NCBI RefSeq assembly: GCF_000428765.1
Contig: NZ_AUAO01000001.1
Coordinates: 372,001-436,000 of the forward strand
Length of the DNA stretch: 64,000 bases
Direction: 5' to 3'
DNA from: Brevundimonas aveniformis DSM 17977
Lineage (GTDB): Bacteria; Pseudomonadota; Alphaproteobacteria; Caulobacterales; Caulobacteraceae
The translations under genes and the position numbers were made by a program. The notes beneath the pieces are model-generated. The model was not told the DNA's origin and did not search any database. It saw only the letters and a list, made by a program, of their open reading frames with translations. Below are positions 1 to 8,655 of the stretch, one piece after another. Position 1 is the first letter of the stretch; every line of letters begins with the position of its first letter.

Positions 1-973
1 TCGCCGTGACGAAACCGTCGCCGTTGTGGCATCGCTCGGTCAGGTCGTCCGGCAGGCTCACCGCCAAATCCGCATAGGACTGGCTCGCCTCCGCCAGATT
101 GAAGTCCGCCACTTCGGCGAACACCAGGGCATTCGACAGGCCATGAGGTACATGGAACAGCCCTCCCAGCGGATAGGCCAGGGCGTGAACCGCGGCGACC
201 GGGGCATTGGCAAAGGCCATGCCCGCCAGCAGCGAGCCTTCAAGCATGGCCCGCCGGGCGACTAGGTCCGACCCCTCTTCGACGACGCGGCGAATATTGG
301 CCGACAATAGCCCCAGCGCCCGCACCGCCAGGGCATCCGAGATCGCATTCTTTTTAAGCCGAGAGGTGTAGGCTTCGACCGCGTGGACCATGGCGTCCAC
401 ACCCGTCATTGCCGTCGCGCGGGGCGGCAGGCCCAGGGTGAGAGTCGCATCCAGAATGGCCAGGTCTGGGTAGAGCCAGTCTGAAACCACGCCCGTCTTC
501 TGGCCGTCCGGTGTGGTGATGATCGAGATCGGCGTGGCCTCAGACCCCGTGCCGGCCGTCGTTGGAATCTGCACCAGCGGCAGCCGGGGGCCGCGGCTCT
601 GATCCACGCCGTACACCTCGGCCAGCGTTTCGCCCGATGCTCCCAACAACGCGACCAGCTTGGCCGTGTCCATGGCACTACCGCCGCCGAATCCGATAAC
701 CACGTCGACGCCGGCGCGACCGGCGACATCGACACCCGCCTGCACCGAGGCTTCCGGCGGATCAGGTTCAACCCCATCGAAGACCGTTGCCGCCACGCCC
801 TGTCCGGCCAGGCCCGCCACCGCCGCATCAATCAGGCCGCAACCGGCCAGGAAAGGATCCGTAACGACCAGGGCATGCCTCAGGCCGCGCGTCGCCAGGC
901 GCTCACCGAGACGTTCGCAAGCGCCGTCTTCGACGATGATCTGTGGCGGGGCGCGAAACTGAAATGAACCCAT
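1..973 (-). CDS. Iron-containing (type III) alcohol dehydrogenase, C-terminus cut by window edge
   Basis: Reads leftward from an ATG at 973 and runs off the window, so about 324 residues of the usual 380 or so are present. The N-terminal half has the dinucleotide-binding loop GFGGGSAMD and the family signature PTTAGTGSEAT. The metal site is visible as D and H in DAMVHAVEAY and further His residues in VHALAYPLGG and FHVPHG. Members oxidise or reduce small alcohols and aldehydes with NAD(P) and Fe or Zn; maleylacetate reductase is a related alternative. The substrate cannot be read from the sequence. It is divergent from the type I secretion operon at 1069. Confidence 0.9.
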   Translation of the reverse strand, partial: MGSFQFRAPPQIIVEDGACERLGERLATRGLRHALVVTDPFLAGCGLIDAAVAGLAGQGVAATVFDGVEPDPPEASVQAGVDVAGRAGVDVVIGFGGGSAMDTAKLVALLGASGETLAEVYGVDQSRGPRLPLVQIPTTAGTGSEATPISIITTPDGQKTGVVSDWLYPDLAILDATLTLGLPPRATAMTGVDAMVHAVEAYTSRLKKNAISDALAVRALGLLSANIRRVVEEGSDLVARRAMLEGSLLAGMAFANAPVAAVHALAYPLGGLFHVPHGLSNALVFAEVADFNLAEASQSYADLAVSLPDDLTERCHNGDGFVTA

Positions 974-1030
974 CTGGTTGGCCTCTGCGCCGTTAACGCT
1001 TGAAGAGTCGCGGATTTGCCCGCGAACCTC

Positions 1031-1036
1031 TATAAT
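1031..1036 (+). promoter_or_regulatory. Candidate -10 element of the type I secretion operon
   Basis: A perfect TATAAT lies 33 bases before the GTG start at 1069, in the divergent gap 974-1068. No good -35 sits at the normal 16-18 base spacing (TTGAAG at 1000 is too far), so strength is uncertain. A GGTGAAG Shine-Dalgarno-like run follows at about 1054. Confidence 0.35.
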
Positions 1037-1068
1037 GGAGGCCCAAGTATAAAGGTGAAGACCGCTCC

Positions 1069-2817
1069 GTGCTTCAAGCGCTGTTCCCGAAAAAGCCCGG
1101 AACGGAACCCCTGGCGGAGGCCATCAGGGCCTGCCGCGCGCACCTGCTGTTCGCCTTCGGCTTCTCGGCCCTGGTCAATGTCCTGTACCTGGCCCCGACC
1201 CTCTACATGATGCAGGTCTATGACCGGGTGGTCCCGACCGGCGGCATTATGACGCTGTTGTTCGTCACGGTTGTCGTGGTCTTTGCCCTGGGGACCCTGG
1301 CGGCTCTGGATCACATCCGGTCGCGCATTCTGGTCCGGGCAGGATTGCGGCTGGATCGTTTGTTAGCCGGCACCGTGTTGAACCGGGTCATCGGTTCGCG
1401 AGAATCCGGCACCAAGGTCGCCCAGGCCATGCGCGACTTCGACACCTTCCGCCAGGGTCTGAGCGGCCAGGGAGCCCTGGCCCTTTGCGATCTGCCCTGG
1501 ACGCCGGTGTATCTGCTGGTGTGTTTCATGCTGCATTGGACGTTGGGCATGCTCACCCTCGTGGGCGGCATCCTGTTGTTTATCCTGGCGGTCTTGAACG
1601 AGCGGTCTTCCAAGCCCCGGATCGAGGCGGCCACCCAGGCCTCGGCCAAGGCCTATATGGCTCAGGAAACCATCGCCGGTCAGTCCGAGGTCGTGCGGGC
1701 GTTGGGCATGCGCCAGGCCATGATCACCCGCCAGCTGAAGGAACGCGACGCGGCCGTGACCGCCCAGTCCGAGGCCCAGTTTATCGGCGGGCGCTACACC
1801 GGGGCGATCAAATTCCTGCGCTTGGTGCTTCAGTCGCTCGCCCTGGGAGCCGGGGCCTGGCTGGCCGTTGAAGGCCAGATTTCTGCCGGCGCCATCATCG
1901 CCGCCTCGGTGTTGCTCAGCCGCGCCGTGCAGCCCATCGAGCAGGTTGTCGGGGCCTGGAACGGTATCGTTCAGGCCCGGGCCGCCTGGGCCAATCTGAC
2001 TGAGCTGTTTGCTTCAACGGCCGATCAGGATCGGCCCCGGACCCTATTGCCCAAGCCCGCCGGACTGTTGACGCTAGATGGCGTCGGCGTGCGGGCTCCG
2101 GCGCGCGAACAGCCCCTACTGCGGCATGTGAGCTTTACCCTTCAACCGGGAGAATCGCTGGGCATCATCGGGCCGTCCGGGGCCGGAAAGACGACGCTGG
2201 CGCGGTTGATCGCCGGGGCGACCGAACCGGACGCCGGCAAGGTGCGACTGGACCAGGCCGACTATGCCACCTGGAATCCGGAACGGCTGGCCCTGCATAT
2301 CGGGTATCTGCCGCAGGATTCGATCCTGTTTGCCGGAACTATCAAGGAAAATATCTCGCGTTTCGAGAGCATGCTCGACGCCGCCAGCGAGGACGTCGAT
2401 GCCCGGGCCATCCAGGCGGCCAAAGCCGCCGGATGCCACGAGATGATCCTCAAGCTACCGCAGGGCTATGACACACCTCTGGGGCCGGGAGGGCGGGGAC
2501 TGTCCGCCGGCCAGTCCCAACGCGTCGCTCTGGCACGCGCCCTCTATCGCGATCCCTGTCTGGTCGTTCTCGACGAGCCGAACTCCCATCTCGATGCCGA
2601 GGGGGAGGTGGCTCTGGCCAGCGCGATCAAGGCCCTGAAGACGCGCGGCGCAACGGTCATTCTGATCGCCCACCGAACGGGCGTTCTTCAGACGGTCGAC
2701 AAGCTGCTGGTGCTGCGCGACGGCAGTATCGAGGGGCTCGGTCCGCGCGACGAGATCGCGGCCCGCCTCCAGGCCGGTCGCCAACCGGCCCCCCGCGTCG
2801 TCTCGAGTGTGAACTGA
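1069..2817 (+). CDS. Type I secretion system ABC transporter (permease-ATPase), PrtD/HasD type
   Basis: Inner-membrane exporter that energises secretion of a C-terminal-signal protein straight to the outside. 582 aa, the normal length for PrtD/AprD/HasD proteins without a peptidase domain. The first half holds about six membrane segments (two clear ones near residues 28-48 and 60-80). The C-terminal ATPase has Walker A GPSGAGKTT at 368-376, signature LSAGQSQR from 478, and Walker B LVVLDEP with Asp502/Glu503. Start is GTG with GGTGAAG upstream. The HlyD-type adaptor begins one base after the stop. No outer-membrane TolC partner or secreted RTX substrate is in the window, so the cargo is unknown; proteases and S-layer proteins are typical for this type. 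Confidence 0.93.
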   Translation: MLQALFPKKPGTEPLAEAIRACRAHLLFAFGFSALVNVLYLAPTLYMMQVYDRVVPTGGIMTLLFVTVVVVFALGTLAALDHIRSRILVRAGLRLDRLLAGTVLNRVIGSRESGTKVAQAMRDFDTFRQGLSGQGALALCDLPWTPVYLLVCFMLHWTLGMLTLVGGILLFILAVLNERSSKPRIEAATQASAKAYMAQETIAGQSEVVRALGMRQAMITRQLKERDAAVTAQSEAQFIGGRYTGAIKFLRLVLQSLALGAGAWLAVEGQISAGAIIAASVLLSRAVQPIEQVVGAWNGIVQARAAWANLTELFASTADQDRPRTLLPKPAGLLTLDGVGVRAPAREQPLLRHVSFTLQPGESLGIIGPSGAGKTTLARLIAGATEPDAGKVRLDQADYATWNPERLALHIGYLPQDSILFAGTIKENISRFESMLDAASEDVDARAIQAAKAAGCHEMILKLPQGYDTPLGPGGRGLSAGQSQRVALARALYRDPCLVVLDEPNSHLDAEGEVALASAIKALKTRGATVILIAHRTGVLQTVDKLLVLRDGSIEGLGPRDEIAARLQAGRQPAPRVVSSVN

Positions 2818-2818
2818 G

Positions 2819-4255
2819 ATGAGCGCCGAACCCGCCAAACGCGTCGAAGAGACGCCCCCTGCAACGGTGAGGGAACCCGCCACGACCGGTGCTGCCGAAC
2901 CGATGGCCGGCACCCCGTCTGCCGAAGGCCCGCCCCCGAGCACCCGACCGGCTGATTCCATGCGCCGCGAACTGCGCATCGGCGGGATCATCGCCGCCGC
3001 CTTCTTTGTGATCTTCCTCGGTTGGGCCGCGTTCGCACCGCTGGATGCCGGGGCCTATGCGCCGGGCAAGATCGTGGTGTCGGGCAATCGCCAGGCGGTT
3101 CAGCACCGCGACGGCGGCGTTGTCTCGGCCCTGCACGTCCACGAGGGCCAGGAGGTGCGTCAGGGCCAGGTCCTGGTCGAAATATCGGCCGGCGAGCTGC
3201 GCGCGGCCGAGCGCGGATTGACCGGACAGGTGCTGGCGCTGCTGGCGCAACGGTCCCGGCTCGTGGCCGAGCGCGACGGCCTGCGATCTGTGCCGACCCC
3301 GCCGGAGTTCCAGGCCCTGTCAGGCGATGACGTGGCCTTGGCCAATGAGGCCCTGGCCTTGCAACGCCAGCAGTTTTCCGCGCGTGGAGGATCACGCGGC
3401 AACGAGATCGGCGTGCTGTCGCAGCGGGTCGAACAGCTCAACCAACAGATCATCGGCCTGGACCGGCAGATCGCCTCCAATCGCGAACAAAGCCGTCTGA
3501 TCGGCGAAGAGCTCGCCGGCATGCAGAGCCTGGCCGACCGCGGCTTCGCACCGTTGAATCGCGTCCGCGCGCTCGAACGCCAGGCTGCGGCTCTGGACGG
3601 TGAAGAAGGAGCCTTGCGAGCCCAGGTCGCGCGCGCCCAGGAAGCCATCGGCGAGACGCGGCTCCAGATGCTGGGCGTTGGATCCCAGACCGATGAGGAG
3701 GTGGCTGACCTTTTGCGCCAGGTCCAGGTCCAGCTCGACGAACTCAACCCGCGCCTGACCGCCGCGCGCGAGCAGCTGGCGCGCGCCCAGGTACGAGCCC
3801 CTGCGTCCGGGCGTGTGGTCGGCCTGTCGGTCTTTACCATCGGCGGCGTCGTCCAGCCCGGTCAGATGCTTATGGAGGTCGTGCCCGAAGAGGCGGCTTT
3901 GATCGTCTCCGCCGAAGTTTCGCCCACCGATGCCGATGACCTGCGTATGGGCCAGGACACTGAGGTCCGTTTCTCGGCCTTCCGTGAACGTGACCTGCCG
4001 ATCCTGCATGGAACAGTGACCGACATTTCCGCTGACAGCTTCACCGACGAACGGACAGGCCGCAGCTTCTTCCGTGTCACCGTGGAGGTCCCGCCATCAG
4101 AGCTAGCCAAGATCGAAGCCGTCCGCGGCGAAGATACCGGCCTGATCCCTGGTCTGCCGGTTGAGGTGGTCGTGCCGCTCAGGAAACGCACCGCCCTGCA
4201 GTATTTCTTCGAGCCCCTGACCCAGAGTGTGTGGCGCTCGTTCCGCGAACACTAG
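2819..4255 (+). CDS. Type I secretion periplasmic adaptor, HlyD family
   Basis: Membrane-fusion subunit linking the ABC exporter to an outer-membrane channel. 478 aa. Residues 1-50 are unusually long, Pro/Ala/Glu-rich and cytoplasmic; one membrane helix lies near 54-73. A split biotinyl-lipoyl-like fold follows (GGVVSALHVHEGQEVRQGQ and, near 330, RAPASGRVVGLSVFTIGGVV), with a long heptad-rich coiled-coil hairpin between. The C-terminal beta domain ends in a short tail. It starts one base after the ATPase stop, so the two are co-translated. Its last four bases overlap the convergent DUF2891 gene. Confidence 0.93.
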   Translation: MSAEPAKRVEETPPATVREPATTGAAEPMAGTPSAEGPPPSTRPADSMRRELRIGGIIAAAFFVIFLGWAAFAPLDAGAYAPGKIVVSGNRQAVQHRDGGVVSALHVHEGQEVRQGQVLVEISAGELRAAERGLTGQVLALLAQRSRLVAERDGLRSVPTPPEFQALSGDDVALANEALALQRQQFSARGGSRGNEIGVLSQRVEQLNQQIIGLDRQIASNREQSRLIGEELAGMQSLADRGFAPLNRVRALERQAAALDGEEGALRAQVARAQEAIGETRLQMLGVGSQTDEEVADLLRQVQVQLDELNPRLTAAREQLARAQVRAPASGRVVGLSVFTIGGVVQPGQMLMEVVPEEAALIVSAEVSPTDADDLRMGQDTEVRFSAFRERDLPILHGTVTDISADSFTDERTGRSFFRVTVEVPPSELAKIEAVRGEDTGLIPGLPVEVVVPLRKRTALQYFFEPLTQSVWRSFREH

Positions 4256-5253
4256 GCACGCATCGCCAGCAGGGCGAAACTGGCCAGCCAGTGCTCGCCC
4301 ATATAGTCGCCCGTCACATGCGGCAGGCTTGCCGCCAGGTGCCGATCCGCCGACGCCAGCGCCAGAGCTCGCACGCTGTGGTCGTCCGGCAGGGCACCGG
4401 CGATCCCACGCCAGCACCAGGCCCGCGACAGGTTCAGTCCGTCCAGGTGTGCGATCTTGCCGTCCGTCCGGTCCGTCGGCGTGACCGGTTCAAACAGGAC
4501 GCCCGGCTCACCCGTAGCGGCACGTGGCAGAAAACCATCAAACCAGGCCGGAAAGTCCTCACCCAGTACCCGCCGCATCAGTTCGGCCTCCATGAGGGCC
4601 GGTGACAGAAAGGCATCCTGATCCGGCTCCCAGGCCTGACAGTCGCGATCGTCGCCGTGCCACTGGAGAGCCTTGTCTTGGATCAGACGTTCCAGGCCCC
4701 GATCCTCAACACTCTCGGCGTAGTCGAGAGCTAACCGCAGGGCGAAGGCGGTCGAGAAGTGCGTTCCTGTCCGCACCGGATAGGCCGAAATCGGCAGAAA
4801 GCCCATGAACCGGTCGGCGAAGGCCTGGCTCAGGGGCTCCAGTTCGCGGGCCCAGCGGCGACCTTCGGGTGTCGCGTGCCGGTTCAGCTCTGCCTGCAGC
4901 ATCAAGAGCCACGCCCAGCCGTAGGGTCGCTCGAAACCTCGCGACAGCGGTCGGTGCAGATAGGCGCGTTCGGCCTCGACATGGGCCGGGCTAAAGGTCA
5001 CCTCGGCGGCGGACAAGACACGCTCCGCCTCGGGCATCTGCGGGAAAAGCCTCACCAGCGTCGCCAGGGTCCACCAGCCGTGGACACAACTGTGCCAGTC
5101 AAAGCTGCCATAGAAGATCGGGTGGGCCTGGCGTGGGCTCAGGACATCCTCCGATCCGCCCATGACGTGATCCATCTTGTTGGGCCACTCACGCGCCACA
5201 TGGCCCAGAGCCGTCGAGGCGAAGCTGGAGGCGAGGGCGAGATCGAGCGTCAT
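4252..5253 (-). CDS. DUF2891 family protein
   Basis: 333 aa, soluble, no signal peptide. The sequence is rich in Trp, His and acidic residues typical of DUF2891, with HPIFYGSFDWHSCVHGWW near residue 45 and GTHFSTAFALRLALDYA in the middle. The alternating helical look suggests an alpha/alpha-barrel enzyme, which is inference. The start at 5253 is chosen because it lies two bases after the DUF979 stop; an in-frame extension upstream would run inside DUF979. It is the last gene of a three-gene operon with two membrane proteins, so a role in handling the imported compound is likely. Confidence 0.85.
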   Translation of the reverse strand: MTLDLALASSFASTALGHVAREWPNKMDHVMGGSEDVLSPRQAHPIFYGSFDWHSCVHGWWTLATLVRLFPQMPEAERVLSAAEVTFSPAHVEAERAYLHRPLSRGFERPYGWAWLLMLQAELNRHATPEGRRWARELEPLSQAFADRFMGFLPISAYPVRTGTHFSTAFALRLALDYAESVEDRGLERLIQDKALQWHGDDRDCQAWEPDQDAFLSPALMEAELMRRVLGEDFPAWFDGFLPRAATGEPGVLFEPVTPTDRTDGKIAHLDGLNLSRAWCWRGIAGALPDDHSVRALALASADRHLAASLPHVTGDYMGEHWLASFALLAMRA

Positions 5254-5255
5254 CG

Positions 5256-6221
5256 TCAAAACCGGAAGGCGAGGAAGAACATCAAGAGGATATTGACCGC
5301 CAACATGACCAGGGCGGTCGGAATCTGAGCCCGGATGACACCGTTGAGCGGCGAATCGCGATCCGGGAGTTCCAAGAGATTGGCCGGTACCACATTGAAG
5401 TTGGCCGCCATGGGCGTCATCAGGGTTCCGCAGAACCCGGCCAACATCCCGATCGCGCACACGATGGCGACATTGCCGTCAAACTGATGGATCAGCACCG
5501 GCAGACCGATGGCTGCCGTCATCACCGGAAAGGCGGCAAAGGCGTTGCCCATGATGACGGTGAAGGCCGCCATGCCCACGCAATAGGCGATGACCGCCAT
5601 CAGGGGGGTGGTCAAAGGCACCGTCGAAGAGATCAGTTCACCGACCACCCCGCCGACATCCGCCATCAGGAAGACCGCGCCCAAGGACGCCAGCATCTGC
5701 GGCAAGAGCACCGCCCAACCGATGGAATCGACCAACCGGCGGCCTTCCTGGAACGGGGCGGTTGGCGGCGGCTTCAACCAGGCCCAGGCGACCGCCAGCG
5801 CAATGACGCAGCCCAGGCCCAGGGCGATCAGCGTGGTCTGCGCGTCCGAAATCAGCCAGGCCCCAAAGGCGGTGTACTTGGCCGCCAGCGTCCCGCCGAC
5901 AGCCACCAGAGGTACGATCAAAGCCGGGATAAACAGCCAATTGCCATGCTGGACAGCGCGGGCCTCACGCTCCACCGGCGTGGTCGTCGTCGGCTTGCCG
6001 ACGCCTAGCTTTCGCACACCCGCCAGAACCACCAGACCCAGGACCAGCAGGCCGTTGCCCAGATCTCCGATCCAGGTGCCAACCAGCATCGAGGCGGCGA
6101 TCAGGCCCCAGAACAGGGCGCTACGAATGCGTGTCGGATGCTCTCGGTCCAGCAATGTCAGGACCGAGAAGGCCAGGAACATCAGTCCGACGACCAGATA
6201 GGCATGATCCAGAGTGATCAT
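5256..6221 (-). CDS. DUF979 family membrane protein (putative permease half)
   Basis: 321 aa with about nine hydrophobic segments and little soluble sequence. Motifs seen include GNAFAAFPVMTAAIGLPVLI and AGFCGTLMTPMAANFN, which resemble the re-entrant Gly/Pro-rich loops of ion-coupled carriers. It starts with an ATGA overlap on the DUF969 stop and is followed two bases later by DUF2891. DUF969 and DUF979 are almost always neighbours and may together form one transporter. I recall these families near pyroglutamyl peptidase or 5-oxoprolinase genes in other bacteria, but no such gene is here. Confidence 0.85.
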   Translation of the reverse strand: MITLDHAYLVVGLMFLAFSVLTLLDREHPTRIRSALFWGLIAASMLVGTWIGDLGNGLLVLGLVVLAGVRKLGVGKPTTTTPVEREARAVQHGNWLFIPALIVPLVAVGGTLAAKYTAFGAWLISDAQTTLIALGLGCVIALAVAWAWLKPPPTAPFQEGRRLVDSIGWAVLLPQMLASLGAVFLMADVGGVVGELISSTVPLTTPLMAVIAYCVGMAAFTVIMGNAFAAFPVMTAAIGLPVLIHQFDGNVAIVCAIGMLAGFCGTLMTPMAANFNVVPANLLELPDRDSPLNGVIRAQIPTALVMLAVNILLMFFLAFRF

Positions 6222-6940
6222 TTCGAGCCCTCCGTCTCTTCAGCCGCAGAGGATGATCGTTCCAGGGTCCGGTCGAACATCAGAAGCCGGGCTCCATGGA
6301 CCATCAGGGCAACGATCGCGGTCGGAATGGCCCAGACCGACAGCTGCAAGGGCTCCACGACAATGCCGGCCTGCTGAAGGAAGCCGACCATCAGCACGAT
6401 CGAGCCGATGGCGATGAAGATATCCTCCCCGAAGAACAGCCCGATGTTGTCGGTGGCCGCGGCCATGCCCCGGATACGGTACCGGGTCCTGTCGGAGATG
6501 GGGCCGTCGGCCTCAGCCGCGCCTTCGGCCATCGGGGCCAGCAGAGGGCGTACCATCTGGGGGTGGCCACCCAGCGAGGTCAGCCCCAGGGCCGAGGTGG
6601 CCTGCCGCAGCACCAGATAGACCAGCATCAGCCGCCCGGCCGTTGCAGCCTTGGCCTTGGAGATGACGATCCGGGCGCGCTCCTGCAGCCCTTCCCGCTC
6701 CAGCAAGCCGATCAGAGGCAGGATCAGCCAGGTGATGTGGAAGTAACGACTGTCGTTAAAGGCCTTGCCGAAGGCTTCCAGGGTCGCCACCGCCGCCGCC
6801 CAGAGTTCGGCCACACCCACCCCTGGAGCCCAGGCCGCCGTCAGCCCGGTGACCAGGGCTGAAATAACGATCACCAGCAGAGGGTTGAGCCGCAGCACGA
6901 AGCCCAGCACCAGAACCCCGACCCCCAACAGAACCCACAT
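6218..6940 (-). CDS. DUF969 family membrane protein (putative permease half)
   Basis: 240 aa, about six membrane segments, beginning with a hydrophobic helix (MWVLLGVGVLVLGFVLRLN). Conserved polar stretches are SRYFHITWLILPLIGLLERE and TSLGGHPQMVRPLLAPM. The ATG at 6940 is preferred over one 45 bases upstream because the protein then starts at the first helix and AAAGG lies upstream. The stop overlaps the DUF979 start (ATGA). Read with DUF979 it looks like one carrier divided over two chains; the substrate is unknown. Confidence 0.85.
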   Translation of the reverse strand: MWVLLGVGVLVLGFVLRLNPLLVIVISALVTGLTAAWAPGVGVAELWAAAVATLEAFGKAFNDSRYFHITWLILPLIGLLEREGLQERARIVISKAKAATAGRLMLVYLVLRQATSALGLTSLGGHPQMVRPLLAPMAEGAAEADGPISDRTRYRIRGMAAATDNIGLFFGEDIFIAIGSIVLMVGFLQQAGIVVEPLQLSVWAIPTAIVALMVHGARLLMFDRTLERSSSAAEETEGSK

Positions 6941-7103
6941 GCGCCACGCCTTTCCCGATTGGTTCGCGCACCCTAGGGCGTCCACGGCGTTTGGAAAGAC
7001 CTCTCGGTGGCGTCAATCCCCCCTCTTCGCTTGCCAGCGCCGCCCGGCTTCGCCAGATTGCGTCGCCTTGAAGACAGACGCCTCAAAGGGCGCGAAAGAG
7101 AGT

Positions 7104-7982
7104 ATGGGCGACATCAATTCCGTAGGCGTCATCGGTGCCGGTCAGATGGGTTCGGGCATCGCCCATGTCTGTGCGCTGGGCGGGCGTGAGGTCAAACTGC
7201 ACGACCAGAACGCCGAGCGGCTAAAGGCCGCGCTTGCCGACATCGAAAAGAACATGGCCCGGCAAGTCGCCAAGGGCCTGATCACCGAGGCTGATGCCAA
7301 GGCGGCTCTGTCGCGCATTGCCGCAACGGTCAATCTGGCTGAGATCGGCCAGGCCGATCTGGTCATCGAGGCAGCGACGGAGAATGAAGAGGTCAAGAAG
7401 GCCATCTTTCAGGCCTTAACGCCCAGCCTCAAGGCCACAACCCTGCTAGCGTCCAACACGTCGTCAATTTCGATCACCCGCCTGGCGGCATCGACCGACC
7501 GACCCGAACGTTTCATCGGCCTGCATTTTATGAATCCGGCTCCAGTGATGAAGCTGGTCGAGATCATCCGTGGCATCGCCACGGCCCCGGCCACCTATGA
7601 AACCGTCAAGGTCTTTGCCGAAAGCCTGGGCAAGGTCACGACGGACGCCGAGGACTATCCGGCCTTCATCGTCAACCGCATTCTGGTGCCGATGATCAAT
7701 GAGGCGATCTACGCCCTCTATGAAGGGGTCGGCGATGTCCGCTCCATCGACAACTCGCTCAAGTTGGGGGCCAATCATCCGATGGGCCCGCTCGAGCTGG
7801 GGGATTTCATGGGGCTGGATGTCGTGCTGGCCATCATGAATGTCCTGCATGACGGTATGAGTGACACCAAATACCGGCCCTGTCCGCTGCTGGTTAAATA
7901 CGTTGAGGCCGGCTGGCTCGGTCGCAAGACCGGTCGCGGCTTCTATGACTACTCAGGCCCGACGCCGGAGCCCACACGATGA
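7104..7982 (+). CDS. 3-hydroxybutyryl-CoA dehydrogenase
   Basis: Interconverts 3-hydroxybutyryl-CoA and acetoacetyl-CoA with NAD(P)H, in short-chain fatty acid, aromatic or polyhydroxybutyrate metabolism. 292 aa, the usual size of a single-domain enzyme. NAD site VGVIGAGQMGSGIAH is at 7-21; catalytic residues fall in SNTSSIS (Ser120) and GLHFMNPAP (His141), with NRIL following. The C-terminal dimer domain has HPMGPLELGDFMGLD and GWLGRKTGRGFYDY. The ATG at 7104 has GAAAGAGAG upstream; a longer frame upstream is not coding-like. It overlaps the next gene by ATGA. Confidence 0.92.
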   Translation: MGDINSVGVIGAGQMGSGIAHVCALGGREVKLHDQNAERLKAALADIEKNMARQVAKGLITEADAKAALSRIAATVNLAEIGQADLVIEAATENEEVKKAIFQALTPSLKATTLLASNTSSISITRLAASTDRPERFIGLHFMNPAPVMKLVEIIRGIATAPATYETVKVFAESLGKVTTDAEDYPAFIVNRILVPMINEAIYALYEGVGDVRSIDNSLKLGANHPMGPLELGDFMGLDVVLAIMNVLHDGMSDTKYRPCPLLVKYVEAGWLGRKTGRGFYDYSGPTPEPTR

Positions 7983-8635
7983 GGCCGCCTGACCTGGCCG
8001 AGACCGGTCGCAAACTGACCGAGACGCGCGCCATGAAGCCGCTGCGCGAATTGGCCGAAAGCGACAAACGCCTGCCGGGCACGGCTCTGATTCATTGGCG
8101 CGAAAGCCCCGTCGTCTGGGCACCGGTCGCCTGGCTGGCCAGCCTGGCCTGGCCACCGATCATCATCACCCTGCTGGCCTGGCCACCCCAGGCCTTCTCG
8201 CTCGGCCTGGACATGGATTGGCGCCTGCTCGGCCTGATCTGGGTCGCCGTGGGGACCGCTATTGGCCTGTGGCTGCTGCGGCGCGAATGGCGGCGCTCGC
8301 GCACCCCGACGACGCGCCTGGGCGTTATCTGGCGTTTCACCCTGTTTGGGGCGGTGCTGGCCGTCGGAGCCCAGCTTTTGCTGGTGTTTATCTTACTGAT
8401 CGGCGGATGGCTGCGCGTCACCGGCCCGGCTCAGGGCCTGGGCGTGGCTGAGACCACCTTCTTCATCTATGGTGTCGGCCTGTTGCCGATCACGGCTCTG
8501 GTCGGAGCGGCCTTCGCCAGCTGGGCGGGCCTGATGGTCAGTCTGATCGCCTTCACGCGCGTTCCTGAGCCGATGCGGACCCCCTATCACATCCTGAAGG
8601 GGCAGCAGCAGGACAGCGTTGGGGACGCTAGCTAG
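7979..8635 (+). CDS. Hypothetical four-helix membrane protein
   Basis: 218 aa, no family recognised. About 42 polar residues are followed by four hydrophobic segments (roughly 47-70, 82-98, 118-143 and 160-190). The start at 7979 overlaps the previous stop (ATGA); an ATG at 8032 is an alternative. Coupled to 3-hydroxybutyryl-CoA dehydrogenase and followed 20 bases later by a DUF418 protein, but nothing in the sequence tells its role. Confidence 0.7.
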   Translation: MRPPDLAETGRKLTETRAMKPLRELAESDKRLPGTALIHWRESPVVWAPVAWLASLAWPPIIITLLAWPPQAFSLGLDMDWRLLGLIWVAVGTAIGLWLLRREWRRSRTPTTRLGVIWRFTLFGAVLAVGAQLLLVFILLIGGWLRVTGPAQGLGVAETTFFIYGVGLLPITALVGAAFASWAGLMVSLIAFTRVPEPMRTPYHILKGQQQDSVGDAS

Positions 8636-8655
8636 CAACCGGTTCTGGGGGAACC

